Assembly (NCBI GenBank): GCA_017304475.1
Contig: JAFKKV010000012.1
Location: 345,169 to 409,168, forward strand
Direction of reading: 5' to 3'
DNA from: Hyphomicrobiales bacterium
Lineage (GTDB): Bacteria > Pseudomonadota > Alphaproteobacteria > Rhizobiales > Phreatobacteraceae
Length of the DNA stretch: 64,000 bases
A model generated the notes under the pieces. The model saw only the letters and a list, made by a program, of their open reading frames with translations. It was not told the DNA's origin and ran no database searches. Within the stretch, counting starts at the first letter, position 1. The number at the start of each line of letters is the position of its first letter. This document shows positions 31,422 to 40,471 of this stretch, one piece after another. The position numbers and the translations under genes were made by a program.

Positions 31422-33122
31422 CTAGAGGAGCTCCCTCAGCTGCTCCTTCTTGACCTTGCCGGTCTCGGTCATCGGCAATTGCGTGACGAAGCGGATTTCC
31501 GGCAGCTTGTAGCTGGACAGCGTCTTGGCGCACCACGCCCGGAAAGCCGCCTCGCCCTCGGCGCCGCGCTGGCTTTCGGCGAGCCAGACGAAGGCCACCG
31601 GCACCTCGCCCTTGGCCTCGTCGGCGCGGCCGATGACGCCGCTGCCGAGCAGGCCCGGGAACTGGCCGAGGATCGCCTCGATCTCGCCGGGAAATACGCT
31701 CATGCCGTTGACCTTGAGCATCTCCTTGCGGCGGCCGAGGAAGTGCAGGATGGCGTCGGTGTCGTAGACGCCGATGTCGCCGGTATGGAACCAGCCGTTC
31801 CGGAAGGTCCGGGCGCTCTCCTCGGGACGGTTCCAATAGCCCTTCAGCACCGAGGGCGAGCGAATGCAGATCTCGCCCTCCTCGCCGAGCGGTTTCAAGG
31901 CCCCGGTCTCGAAGTCGCAGATCTTGAAATCGGTGCCCGGCACCGGAAAGCCGACAAAGACCGGCTGCGACTTCAGGTCGAAATCGTCGTCGTCGAGGCC
32001 GAAATTCATGGTGTCGCAGGTATGGGTCTCGGTCATCCCCCAGGCGACCTCGCGAATGGTCGAGCCGGTCAGCGCGCGCCAGCGCCGGCGCAGGTCCGGG
32101 TTGAGCTTCTTGACGAAGGAAATGCCGCCGGTCCGCTCGAGGCTGGTGAGGTCATAGGCGTCGCGATCGGGGTGTTCCAGGATCTCGACGGCGCCGTCGA
32201 CCAGGAAGCTCGCATGGGTGACCTTGCAGCGGTCGATCGCCGCCATGCAGGAGAGCGGATCCCAGCGGGTCAGCAGCACCACCGTGCTGCCGGCGAAGAT
32301 CGGGAAGATCAGGCCGAAGACTTCGCCCGCGACCCAAAACACCGGCAGCATGCAGAGATAGGTGCTCTCGGGCTTGATGCCGAGCGAGAACGGCACGGTG
32401 GTGGCGGCCGTGTAGACCATGTCGCCCTGGGTGTGGATGCAGCCCTTGGGCAGGCCGGTGGTGCCGCCGGTATAGTTCAGCGCGGCGATGTCATCGAGCG
32501 TGATGTCGGTTCTGGCGGCGAAGGGCTTTGCCATCGCTTCGAGCGCCGGCAGCAGGTCGATGGCGGCGGCGATCGGACGCCTGGCCGCCAGGACGGCCGA
32601 TGGCGCGGGAATCCGCGGTTCGGCCGGAGCCATCTCGCCGAGCGAGGTGACGACGACATGCTCGATCGCTGTGTCGGCGCGAACCTCCTCGACCACGTCA
32701 TGCAACTGGTCGAGCGTCAGGATCAGGCGCGCGCCGGTATCGACGAGTTCGTAGCGGAGCTCGGTCGCCTTGAACATCGGATTGACCGGCACATGGATCG
32801 CGCCGAGCTTGAGGATGCCATAGAAGGCGATGAAGAATTGCGGGCAGTTGGGCATGTAGACGGCGACCCGGTCGCCCTTGCCGATGCCCTTGTCCGCCAG
32901 GAAGGCGGCGAAGCGGTCGCTCAGCCGGTCCAGCTCGCCATAACTCAGCTCCGCGCCGTAAAAATTGACCGCCGCCTTGGCCGGCTGAAGTTCTGCCCAG
33001 CGCCGGAGATAATCGGTCAGCAGCACCCGGCCGAACGGATATTGCGGCTCCTGTGGCCAGCCCTTCGGCCAGCGCCTGGCACGAAGCGCGGCGAGCCTGG
33101 CCAGATAGTCGGTTTCCTCCAC
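31422..33122 (-). CDS. AMP-forming acyl-CoA synthetase
   Basis: 566 aa from GTG 33122, chosen because AAGGGG lies 6 nt upstream; the in-frame ATG at 33209 would run through the AT-rich operator. ANL-superfamily motifs are LNYTGGTTGLPKGCIHT (A3), WGMTETHTC (A5-like), GYWNRPEESARTFRNGWFHTGDIGVYD (A7) and GRRKEMLKVNGMSVFPGEIEAIL (A8), with the catalytic Lys in TETGKVKKEQL (A10). It converts a carboxylic acid, ATP and CoA to acyl-CoA. The size and motifs fit medium/long-chain or aromatic acid ligases; the substrate is not readable. An imperfect palindrome shared with the other ligase gene lies 55 bp upstream, suggesting control by the adjacent TetR. Confidence 0.92.
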   Translation of the reverse strand: MEETDYLARLAALRARRWPKGWPQEPQYPFGRVLLTDYLRRWAELQPAKAAVNFYGAELSYGELDRLSDRFAAFLADKGIGKGDRVAVYMPNCPQFFIAFYGILKLGAIHVPVNPMFKATELRYELVDTGARLILTLDQLHDVVEEVRADTAIEHVVVTSLGEMAPAEPRIPAPSAVLAARRPIAAAIDLLPALEAMAKPFAARTDITLDDIAALNYTGGTTGLPKGCIHTQGDMVYTAATTVPFSLGIKPESTYLCMLPVFWVAGEVFGLIFPIFAGSTVVLLTRWDPLSCMAAIDRCKVTHASFLVDGAVEILEHPDRDAYDLTSLERTGGISFVKKLNPDLRRRWRALTGSTIREVAWGMTETHTCDTMNFGLDDDDFDLKSQPVFVGFPVPGTDFKICDFETGALKPLGEEGEICIRSPSVLKGYWNRPEESARTFRNGWFHTGDIGVYDTDAILHFLGRRKEMLKVNGMSVFPGEIEAILGQFPGLLGSGVIGRADEAKGEVPVAFVWLAESQRGAEGEAAFRAWCAKTLSSYKLPEIRFVTQLPMTETGKVKKEQLRELL

Positions 33123-33176
33123 CGCGTTCCCCTTCGATTGGTCTTGTTGGGGGTGAGGCTGGGGGCAGGCGCGCAA

Positions 33177-33198
33177 AAAATCAATAGACTTATTAATT
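33177..33198 (-). promoter_or_regulatory. Candidate TetR operator, copy 1
   Basis: A 22-bp AT-rich element whose minus strand begins AATTAAT, has a 6-nt centre and continues ATTGATT (6 of 7 arm pairs match). It is identical at 20 of 22 positions to the element at 34324-34345. It lies between the tetR stop (33258) and the ligase start (33122). Confidence 0.55.
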
Positions 33199-33257
33199 GC
33201 AGTCGACATGCGCCGCCACCGGCGGGACGGTTGGACAGGGAGTGGTGCCTGTCGGCT

Positions 33258-34028
33258 TCAGCCGGCGGCGCCCGATTGCGTGCGGCGCGGCTTGGCGGGG
33301 CTCCGCAGGCGGGGCGCGGGCTGTACCGCCGTCGCGGGCCTCGCCAGCAGGCCGTCGAACAGGATCTTGATGACGCTGTCGCTGAACGAGCGAACCCGAT
33401 CGGCATCCTGCATGTCGAGGCCGTAGAGCTCTTCGATGAGCCCGCCGAGGCTGAAGGTCAGGGACGCCGCCGAGGTGATGGCATTGGTCACGTCGTGCAC
33501 CGGCATGTCGGGAATGGCGCCGGCCGCGATGGCCTCGCGCACCGCCTGATCGAACACGCTGAAGCCGGGGATCACATAGTTCTGCGCCAGCCATTTGAGC
33601 CGCGGGCTGCGCGACATGCCCTCGTGAATGGCGATGCGCACATAGTTCGGATTGGCGGCATTGGCCTCGATCAGGCGCCGGATCAGGAGTTTCAGTTTCT
33701 CGACCGGTTCGAGGCCTGCGAGATCGCGGGCGGCGGCTCGGAACATCGTGCCGCGCTGGCGCATCAGCCGGTCGATGGCGGCTTCCCACAGCCGCGATTT
33801 CGAGCCGAAATGATAATGCACCATCGACTGGGTCAGCCCGGCCGCCTTGGCGACCGCGCCGGTCGTGACCGGATCATAGCCGTAGCGGGCGAACAGGACG
33901 ATGGCCGCGTCGAGCAGGCTGTCGCGGGTATTTTCCGGCGCGATATCGGCCGAACGGCGCGGCCGGCCGGGCGTCCGCTTGGCGGTCGAGAGGCCGTCGA
34001 GGCGGGCCGGTTTCGGATTCGCAGGCAT
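33258..34028 (-). CDS. TetR family transcriptional regulator
   Basis: 256 aa; CAGG lies 7 nt before the ATG. The N-terminus is basic (KRTPGRPRRSADIAPE), then the HTH domain reads TRDSLLDAAIVLFARYGYDPVTTGAVAKAAGLTQSMVHYHFGSKSRLWEAA. Short basic tails flank both ends. The C-terminal domain is helical and ligand-binding (TetR_C type not assigned). The gene lies between two acyl-CoA ligase genes that share an AT-rich palindromic element in front of each, so it is the best candidate for their regulator. It should respond to an acyl-CoA or free acid. Autoregulation is possible, since the copy at 34324-34345 is also about 300 bp upstream of its own start. Confidence 0.9.
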   Translation of the reverse strand: MPANPKPARLDGLSTAKRTPGRPRRSADIAPENTRDSLLDAAIVLFARYGYDPVTTGAVAKAAGLTQSMVHYHFGSKSRLWEAAIDRLMRQRGTMFRAAARDLAGLEPVEKLKLLIRRLIEANAANPNYVRIAIHEGMSRSPRLKWLAQNYVIPGFSVFDQAVREAIAAGAIPDMPVHDVTNAITSAASLTFSLGGLIEELYGLDMQDADRVRSFSDSVIKILFDGLLARPATAVQPAPRLRSPAKPRRTQSGAAG

Positions 34029-34136
34029 GGCGGAACCTGGGGCGCGACGTCGGTTGTGGATGGGAGTTTGATGTGGTCAAGAATGGCCGAATGCGACGCT
34101 GCAGTTAGCCATTCTTCACCTCACCGCCTTCGGCGG

Positions 34137-34229
34137 CGGAGCGCCTTTGGCCGATGAGCACGTCGGATATCGTAGCAAGCCGAAAGGCTTGCGTCCTCAT
34201 CCTCCTTCTCCTCGGCCAAAGGCGCTCCG
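34137..34229. repeat. Nested 93-bp inverted-repeat element
   Basis: An 18-bp outer stem (34137-34154 with 34212-34229, core GGAGCGCCTTTGGCCGA) encloses a perfect inner hairpin GCAAGCC-GAAA-GGCTTGC (34175-34192) with a GNRA-type tetraloop. Partial pairing ATGAG/CTCAT lies between. It may be a REP/MITE-like unit or a structured RNA. Confidence 0.6.
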
Positions 34230-34323
34230 TCAAACCCAATCCATAACCGACGTCGCGCCCCGGGTCCGAGAGTTTCCGGAACGAAACAGAGCTTGCCCCG
34301 GCGATCGGGCCGAGTCGACATGA

Positions 34324-34345
34324 AATTAATCAGGCTATTGATTTT
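34324..34345 (+). promoter_or_regulatory. Candidate TetR operator, copy 2
   Basis: AATTAAT (34324-34330), a 6-nt centre, then ATTGATT (34337-34343) and TT. It differs from the copy at 33177-33198 at two central positions only. It is 90 bp upstream of the ligase ATG at 34435. Confidence 0.55.
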
Positions 34346-34434
34346 GACGCTTCCCCTGATAGCAATGCAGAAAAGGCAGCCGCGACCGGCCCGACCGGCC
34401 AGGCGCGGCGCGACGAGACCGAGGGAGGACCGCG

Positions 34435-36057
34435 ATGCCGAACCCCCATGCCGTTCCGGCCCGCGCGGATTGCGTGCTGCGCGACCTCGTCGATCGCCAT
34501 GCCGCCGCGACGCCGGGGAATGTCTATGCCGTCCTGCAGGACGGCAGCCGGCTGACCTTTGGCGGGCTGCGCGACGCGGTCAGGACCACGGCGCGCGGCT
34601 TGCAGGATCTCGGCGTCCGCCAGGGCGATCACGTGCTGGTCTGGATGCCGAACGGCGTCGACGGGCTGCGCCTGTGGTTCGCGATCAACTATGCCGGTGC
34701 GGTCTATGTGCCGATCAACACCGCCTATCGCGGCGGCATTCTCGAACATGTGGTGCGCAATTCCGGCGCCAGGCTGATGATCGCCCATGCCGGGCTGGTC
34801 GAGCGGCTGGCCGGCACCGATACGGCCGCGCTGGAAAAGATCGTGGTGTTCAGTGGTGCGCCGGGGAGCATCGCCGGCCTCGAGGTTGTTTCCGCCGACC
34901 GGCTGGCCGGACCGGGCGAGGTTCTGCCGCTGGAGCGGCCGATCGAGCCCTGGGACACCCAGAGCATCATCTATACGTCGGGGACGACAGGGCCCTCCAA
35001 GGGCGTGCTGTCCTCCTATGCTCATCTTCACGCCATGGGCAATGCGCTGGTCGCCGACGGCGACGGCGTGCCGTTTCTCGGCGCCACGGATCGCTTCATG
35101 GTCAACCTGCCGCTGTTCCATGTCGGCGGCACCGCGCCATCCTATGCCATGCTGGTCAAGGGCGGCTCGGTGACCCTGCTCGAGGCTTTCGACACCGCCT
35201 CGTTCTGGCCGACGGTCGCGGCCACCGGCACGACGGCGGTGATCCTGCTCGGCGTGATGGCGACATTCCTGATGAAGCAGCCGGTGGCGCCCGGTGAGCG
35301 CGATACGCCGCTCCGGCATGTGATCATCATTCCGCTATCGGCCGAAGGCGTGGCCTTCCGCGCCCGCTTCGGGGTCGACACCCATACCCTGTTCAACATG
35401 AGCGAAGTGTCCTGCCCGCTGATCGCCGAGCTCAATCCGACGGTCGCCGCCACCTGCGGCCGTCCGCGCAAGGGCCTGGAGGTTCGCCTGGTCGATGCCC
35501 ATGACTGCGCGGTGGCGTCGGGCGAGATCGGCGAACTGATCATGCGCACCGACAGTCCCTGGGCGCTCAACCACGGCTATAACGGCGATGCCGAGGCGAC
35601 GGCGCGCGCCTGGCGCAATGGCTGGTTCCATACCGGCGACGCCTTCCGGGTGGATGAACACGGCAACTACTTCTTCGTCGACCGGTTCAAGGATTCGATC
35701 CGCCGCCGGGGTGAGAACATCTCCTCCTTCGAGGTCGAGCTGGAGGTCTGCGCCCACCCTGCGATCCGCGAGGCCGCCGCCGTGGCGGTTCCGAGCGCCT
35801 TCGGCGAAGACGATATCCTGGTGGCGGTGTCGCTGGCCGAGGGCCAGAGCCTGGATCCGGCGGCGCTGCTGGCTTTCCTTGCCCCGCGCATGGCCCATTT
35901 CATGGTGCCGCGTTATGTCAGGATCATCGACGACCTGCCGAAGACGCCGACCCGCAAGGTCGAGAAATATCTGATCCGGCAACAGGGCATTACCGGCGAT
36001 ACCTGGGACCGCGAGGCGGCCGGCATCGTCGTCAAGCGCGACAGGCTCGCGACCTGA
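34435..36057 (+). CDS. AMP-forming acyl-CoA ligase, CaiC-like
   Basis: 540 aa with a strong GAGGGAGG ribosome site. Motifs are IIYTSGTTGPSKGVLSSYAH (A3), FNMSEVSCP (A5 position), ARAWRNGWFHTGDAFRVDEHGNYFFVDR (A7), IRRRGENISSFEVE (A8) and PTRKVEKYLI (A10 Lys). The RRRGENIS block is typical of crotonobetaine/carnitine-CoA ligase-like and related short/branched acid ligases. It probably activates an acid for the carboxylase or beta-oxidation enzymes next to it. The operator-like palindrome upstream is shared with the ligase at 31422. It is followed after 72 bp by the fused carboxylase, likely the same transcript. Confidence 0.92.
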   Translation: MPNPHAVPARADCVLRDLVDRHAAATPGNVYAVLQDGSRLTFGGLRDAVRTTARGLQDLGVRQGDHVLVWMPNGVDGLRLWFAINYAGAVYVPINTAYRGGILEHVVRNSGARLMIAHAGLVERLAGTDTAALEKIVVFSGAPGSIAGLEVVSADRLAGPGEVLPLERPIEPWDTQSIIYTSGTTGPSKGVLSSYAHLHAMGNALVADGDGVPFLGATDRFMVNLPLFHVGGTAPSYAMLVKGGSVTLLEAFDTASFWPTVAATGTTAVILLGVMATFLMKQPVAPGERDTPLRHVIIIPLSAEGVAFRARFGVDTHTLFNMSEVSCPLIAELNPTVAATCGRPRKGLEVRLVDAHDCAVASGEIGELIMRTDSPWALNHGYNGDAEATARAWRNGWFHTGDAFRVDEHGNYFFVDRFKDSIRRRGENISSFEVELEVCAHPAIREAAAVAVPSAFGEDDILVAVSLAEGQSLDPAALLAFLAPRMAHFMVPRYVRIIDDLPKTPTRKVEKYLIRQQGITGDTWDREAAGIVVKRDRLAT

Positions 36058-36129
36058 CGGGCGGCCGCCCGCTGTCCGAATGATCGTCTCCATCGATCCG
36101 CCGTCCTCCCCTCATCAAGGCCTCACGTC

Positions 36130-39100
36130 ATGTTCAGGAAATTGCTGATTGCCAATCGGGGCGAGGTCGCGGTGCGAATTGCCCGGGCGGCGAGCGAGCT
36201 CGGCATCGAGAGCGTCGCCGTTTATGCGGCCGAGGACGCGGCCGCGCTGCATGTCCGCCGGGCCGATGCCGCGGTGGCGCTGCCGGGGGCGGGGGCCGGC
36301 GCCTATCTGGATATCGCGGCGGTGGTCGCGGCCGCCGTCTCGGCGGGCTGCGATGCGGTCCATCCGGGTTATGGCTTCCTGTCGGAAAATGCCGCTTTCG
36401 CGCGCGCCTGCGCCGCCGCGGGGCTGACCTTTGTCGGCCCGAGCCCGGAGACGCTCGACCTGTTCGGCGACAAGGGCGCCGCGCGGCGGCTGGCGCGCGA
36501 GACCGGCGTGCCGCTGGCGGCCGGCACGGAGGGCGTGACCAGCTTCGCCGAGGCCGAGGCCTTCATGGCCGCGCTCGGCGGCCGGCCGGTCATGGTCAAG
36601 GCGGTGGCGGGCGGCGGCGGCCGCGGCATGCGGGTGGTGGATCAGGCAGCCGATCTCGCCGAGGCCTATCGGCGCGCGGGGTCCGAAGCCAAGGCCGCCT
36701 TCGGTTCGGATGCGCTTTATGTCGAGGAGCTGGTGCGGCCGGCGCGCCATGTCGAGATCCAGGTGCTGGGTGACGTCACCGGCCAGGCGATCCACCTGTT
36801 CGAGCGCGAATGCAGCCTGCAGCGGCGCCACCAGAAACTCGTCGAGATCGCGCCCGCACCGGGGCTCGATCCGGCCCTGCGCGACCAGATCGCGGCAGCC
36901 GCCGTGACGCTCGCCAGGGCCGCGCGGACCTATACGCTGTGCACCTTCGAATTCCTGGTCGAGACGCAGCCGGGGCAGGCGGGCCGTTTCGTCTTCATGG
37001 AGGCCAATCCGCGGCTGCAGGTCGAGCACACCGTCACCGAGGAGGTGATGGGGATCGATCTGGTGCAGACGCAATTGCGGCTCGCGGCGGGCAAGTCGCT
37101 CGCCGAACTCGGATTGACGCAGGAGGCCGTCGGCCGGCCGCGCGGCATGGCGGTGGAACTGCGCATCAATATGGAGCGCGTCGGGCCGGACGGGTCGGCG
37201 GCGCCGACCGGCGGCACGCTCAGGGCTTTCGACCCGCCGGGCGGCGCCGGCATCCGGATCGAGACCTCGGGTTATGCCGGCTACCGGACCACGACGAGCT
37301 TCGATTCGCTGCTCGCCAAGGTCATCGCCTTCGCGCCTTCCGGACGGATCGAGGACGCGCTCGGCCGCGCCTATCGGGCGCTCAGCGAATTCCGCATCGA
37401 CGGCGTCGGCACCAACAAGGGTTTCCTGCAGAGCCTGATCATGCGGCCCGAGGTGATCGCCGGGGCCTTCGATACCGGTTTCGTCGAGCGCCATGCCGGC
37501 GACCTGGTCTCCGCCGCCGGGCGGCACCCGGAGCTCTATGCCTCGCCGGGCGAAGCGGCCCCGGTGAGCGCCGCCGGTGCGGCGGCACCGGCAGCGCCAG
37601 CGGGAACCATGGCCGTGCTGTCGCCGATGGGCGGCCGCGTCGTCAGCTTCGATGTCGCGGAGGGCGACGCGGTCGGCGCCGGCCAGCCGGTGGCGGTGAT
37701 CGAGGCGATGAAGATGGAGCATGTGGTCACGGCGAGCGAAGCCGGTTTCGTACGGCGTCTCGCCGGGGCCGCCGGCGACAATGTGGTGGCGGACCAGCCG
37801 CTTCTGTTCATCGAACCGGGCGATGTCGATGTCGCCGCCGGCGACGATGCCGGCGCGCATGGCGCCGATCCTATCCGTGCCGACCTTGCCGAGGTCCGCG
37901 CCAGGAACGAGGCGCTGCTCGACCACATGCGGCCGGCGGCGGTCGCCAGGCGGCGCAAGACTGGCCAGCGCACCGCGCGGGAAAATATCGCCGATCTCTG
38001 CGATCCCGGCTCCTTCGTCGAATATGGCGGCCTGGCTCTGGCGGCCCAGCGCCGGCGCCGGCCGCTCGACGAACTGATGGAGATGAGCCCGGCCGACGGG
38101 CTCGTCACCGGCATCGGCGCGGTCAACGGCGCCCTGTTCGGCGAGGACGCGGCGCGCTGCATGGCGATGTCCTACGACTACACGGTGTTCGCCGGCACCC
38201 AGGGGTTCATGAACCACAAGAAGATGGACCGGATGTTCCGGCTCGCCGGCGAATGGCGGCTGCCGCTGGTCGTCTTCGCCGAGGGCGGTGGCGGCCGTCC
38301 CGGCGAGACCGACTATATGGGTGTCGCCGGCCTCGACGTGCCGACCTTCCGCATGCTCGCGCGCCTGAGCGGCCAGGCGCCGACGGTCGCCATCGTTTCC
38401 GGGCGCTGCTTTGCCGGCAATGCCGCCATTGCCGGCTGCTGCGACGTGATCATCGCCACCGACAACGCCAATCTCGGCATGGGCGGCCCGGCCATGATCG
38501 AGGGCGGCGGCCTCGGCGTGTTCAAGCCCGAGGAGGTCGGGCCGATGAGCGTGCAGGCGCCCAACGGCGTCGTCGACATCCTGGTCGCGGACGAGGCCGC
38601 GGCGGTCGCCGCCGCCCGGCAATATCTGTCCTATTTCCAGGGACTGGTTGCCAACTGGACCTGCGCCGACCAGGACCTGCTGCGCCGCGCCATTCCGGAA
38701 AACCGGCTGCGCGCCTATGACGTGCGCACGGTCATCGATCTCATCGCCGATACCGGATCGGTGCTCGAACTCAGGCCGGCCCATGGGGTCGGCATGATCA
38801 CCGCGCTGATCCGTGTCGAAGGCCGGCCGCTGGGTCTCATCGCCAACAATCCCCGGCATCTCGGCGGCGCGATCGACGCCGAGGGGGCGGAAAAGGCGGC
38901 GCGCTTCATCGAGCTTTGCGAAGGTTATGGGCTGCCGGTGCTGTCGCTCTGCGACACGCCGGGCTTCATGGTGGGACCCGAGGCGGAGACCACCGCGCTG
39001 GTGCGCCGGGTCGCCCGGCTGTTCCTGTCGGGCGCCAATGCCACGGTGCCGATGCTGACCATCGTGCTGCGCAAGGGCTACGGGCTCGGCGCCCAGGGCA

Positions 39101-39429
39101 TGGCCGCCGGCAGTTTCCAAGCGCCGCTGTTCATCGTCTCCTGGCCAACAGGCGAATTCGGCGGCATGGGGCTCGAGGGCGCGGTCAAGCTCGGCTATCG
39201 CAACGAACTCGCCGCGATCGCCGATCCGGTGGAGCAGAAGGCCGTCTATGACCGCCATGTCGCCGAGCTCTACGAGCGCGGCAAGGCGGTCAACATGGCA
39301 TCCTTCCTGGAGCTCGACGGGGTGATCGACCCCGCCGAATCGCGCCACTGGATCATGCGCGCGCTGAAATCGGTTCCGAAGGTGCCGGAGCCCGCCGGCA
39401 AGCGACGCCCCTTCATCACGCCGCGCTGA
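36130..39429 (+). CDS. Single-chain biotin-dependent acyl-CoA carboxylase (BC-BCCP-CT fusion)
   Basis: 1099 aa. Residues 1-445 are biotin carboxylase: MFRKLLIANRGEVAVRIARAA, DAVHPGYGFLSENA, the ATP-grasp glycine loop in KAVAGGGGRGMRVV and FMEANPRLQVEHTVTEEV. About 490-565 is the biotinyl domain with biotin Lys528 in EAMKMEHV. About 600-1099 is the carboxyltransferase, containing GGGGRPGETDYMG, GRCFAGNAAIAGCCD, GLIANNPRHLGGAIDAEGAEKAARFIELCE and GMGLEGAVKLGYRNEL. Most acyl-CoA carboxylases split these parts over separate subunits. One-chain enzymes of this size are known as LCC-type carboxylases with broad acyl-CoA range. The neighbouring ligases imply an acid that is activated and then carboxylated. 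Substrate is not determinable from sequence. Confidence 0.95.
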   Translation: MFRKLLIANRGEVAVRIARAASELGIESVAVYAAEDAAALHVRRADAAVALPGAGAGAYLDIAAVVAAAVSAGCDAVHPGYGFLSENAAFARACAAAGLTFVGPSPETLDLFGDKGAARRLARETGVPLAAGTEGVTSFAEAEAFMAALGGRPVMVKAVAGGGGRGMRVVDQAADLAEAYRRAGSEAKAAFGSDALYVEELVRPARHVEIQVLGDVTGQAIHLFERECSLQRRHQKLVEIAPAPGLDPALRDQIAAAAVTLARAARTYTLCTFEFLVETQPGQAGRFVFMEANPRLQVEHTVTEEVMGIDLVQTQLRLAAGKSLAELGLTQEAVGRPRGMAVELRINMERVGPDGSAAPTGGTLRAFDPPGGAGIRIETSGYAGYRTTTSFDSLLAKVIAFAPSGRIEDALGRAYRALSEFRIDGVGTNKGFLQSLIMRPEVIAGAFDTGFVERHAGDLVSAAGRHPELYASPGEAAPVSAAGAAAPAAPAGTMAVLSPMGGRVVSFDVAEGDAVGAGQPVAVIEAMKMEHVVTASEAGFVRRLAGAAGDNVVADQPLLFIEPGDVDVAAGDDAGAHGADPIRADLAEVRARNEALLDHMRPAAVARRRKTGQRTARENIADLCDPGSFVEYGGLALAAQRRRRPLDELMEMSPADGLVTGIGAVNGALFGEDAARCMAMSYDYTVFAGTQGFMNHKKMDRMFRLAGEWRLPLVVFAEGGGGRPGETDYMGVAGLDVPTFRMLARLSGQAPTVAIVSGRCFAGNAAIAGCCDVIIATDNANLGMGGPAMIEGGGLGVFKPEEVGPMSVQAPNGVVDILVADEAAAVAAARQYLSYFQGLVANWTCADQDLLRRAIPENRLRAYDVRTVIDLIADTGSVLELRPAHGVGMITALIRVEGRPLGLIANNPRHLGGAIDAEGAEKAARFIELCEGYGLPVLSLCDTPGFMVGPEAETTALVRRVARLFLSGANATVPMLTIVLRKGYGLGAQGMAAGSFQAPLFIVSWPTGEFGGMGLEGAVKLGYRNELAAIADPVEQKAVYDRHVAELYERGKAVNMASFLELDGVIDPAESRHWIMRALKSVPKVPEPAGKRRPFITPR

Positions 39430-39466
39430 GGCGAGGTCTCCTCGGGCGCTGGATGGATCGACAAGC

Positions 39467-39631
39467 AAGTCGTGGATGCCCGGGACAAGCCCGGGCAAGA
39501 CGATGCTTTGAGCTGAACGCAAGCCCAGCAGCGCCGCTCCATGAGTGACGCCTGCACCCGATCCACCCAGCGCCCTTCGCCCCGAGGACAATTCTCGTCT
39601 TGGCCGGGCTTGTCCCGGCCATCCACGAATT
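39467..39631. repeat. Two REP-like units in opposite orientation
   Basis: Unit one (39467-39504) holds GCCCGGG-ACAAG-CCCGGGC between GTCGTGGAT and AAGACGAT. Unit two (39595-39631) is the reverse-complement type, with GGCCGGG-CTTGT-CCCGGCC at 39602-39620. They belong to the same family as 10200-10282 and the 51-kb copies and fill the gap between the carboxylase and the gntR gene. Confidence 0.75.
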
Positions 39632-39727
39632 GATTGCTGCGAGCGCTCATGGTGAGCGATCCATCCGGGCGCGCATCTGATCAAAGCACCAGGACCGCCG
39701 ATCGGCACTGCCAACCCGCCCCGCCTT

Positions 39728-40471
39728 TCAGCGCAGCTTGACCTCCATGCGGACCATGTCGCCGCGATAGATGCCGATGGCGATCAGGATCAGCCGGCCG
39801 TGCTGGTCGATCGCCGAGCGGTCGACCAGGCAGACGGGGGCGTTCAGGGGCATGTCCAGGAGTTCGGCGGTTTCCATGTCGGCGGTGCCGATGGTCAGCG
39901 TCTGGCGGGCATCGGCGATAGTGATGCCGGGAATGCTCGCCGCCAGCCTGAGCGCCGTCTTCGAGGTGAAGGCGGCCTCGGGGATCCGCTTGGCGAGCAT
40001 CTCGTCGATATAGACGTCGGCGAGCAGGAAGGCCTTGCCGTCGCGCGAATGGCGCCGGCGCAGGTGGCGGTAGCTCGGCGAGATGGTGCCGACCGCATGC
40101 GGCGCATGCGGCAAGGGCACCCCCGCATGGTCGGCGAGGATCTCGATCTGGGCGCCTTCCCGGGAAATCAGCAAGCCGTTCCAGTCGGTCTCGACGTCGC
40201 ACCAGATCTGCGGCTGCCGGCGCTCGTTGACGAAGGTGCCCTTGGCGCGAAAGCGCGAGATCAGGCCTTCGCTTTCCAAGAGGCCGACCGCCTGCCTTAT
40301 GGTCGAGCGGGCGACCCCGCTTTCCTCGGCCAGTTCATCGACGGTCGGAATCTGCTGGCCGACCGGCCATTGGCCTGAATCGATGCGCCGGCGGAACAGC
40401 GTCGCCAGCTGAATGTAGCGCGATATGCCGCTGCGGCTGAAATCGGCTTTTCGGTCGGGCGACTGGTTCAT
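39728..40471 (-). CDS. GntR family regulator with UTRA domain (HutC-type)
   Basis: 247 aa. The N-terminal winged helix is RYIQLATLFRRRIDSGQWPVGQQIPTVDELAEESGVARSTIRQAVGLLESEGLISRFRAKGTFV. The C-terminal ligand domain of UTRA type includes FLLADVYIDEMLAKRIPEAAF, LTIGTADMETAELLDMPLNAPVCLVDRSAIDQHGRLILIAIGIYRGDMVRMEVKL. It is divergent from the GST/CoA-transferase operon and is the obvious candidate regulator of it. A composite motif in the shared intergenic region recurs before the fumarase operon at 51 kb. The inducer is unknown. Confidence 0.92.
   Translation of the reverse strand: MNQSPDRKADFSRSGISRYIQLATLFRRRIDSGQWPVGQQIPTVDELAEESGVARSTIRQAVGLLESEGLISRFRAKGTFVNERRQPQIWCDVETDWNGLLISREGAQIEILADHAGVPLPHAPHAVGTISPSYRHLRRRHSRDGKAFLLADVYIDEMLAKRIPEAAFTSKTALRLAASIPGITIADARQTLTIGTADMETAELLDMPLNAPVCLVDRSAIDQHGRLILIAIGIYRGDMVRMEVKLR

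Larger units (their letters stand above)
34029..34434. other. Intergenic region between tetR and acyl-CoA ligase
   Basis: 406 bp without a gene. It holds a nested palindromic element (34137-34229) and the second candidate TetR operator (34324-34345), and ends in a GAGGGAGG ribosome site for the ligase at 34435. No other signal is evident. Confidence 0.6.

Noticed and set aside
29282..31453. A 723-codon plus-strand frame
   Set aside because: It is antisense to the nitroreductase and LivK-type genes and has no recognisable domain.
31191..34157. A 988-codon plus-strand frame
   Set aside because: It runs antisense through a clear binding-protein gene, acyl-CoA ligase and tetR, and has only shadow composition.
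36115..39714. A 1199-codon open frame on the minus strand
   Set aside because: It lies antisense to the fused carboxylase, whose motifs are unambiguous. High GC and codon bias create long antisense frames; the predicted protein is His/Arg/Asp-rich without family resemblance.
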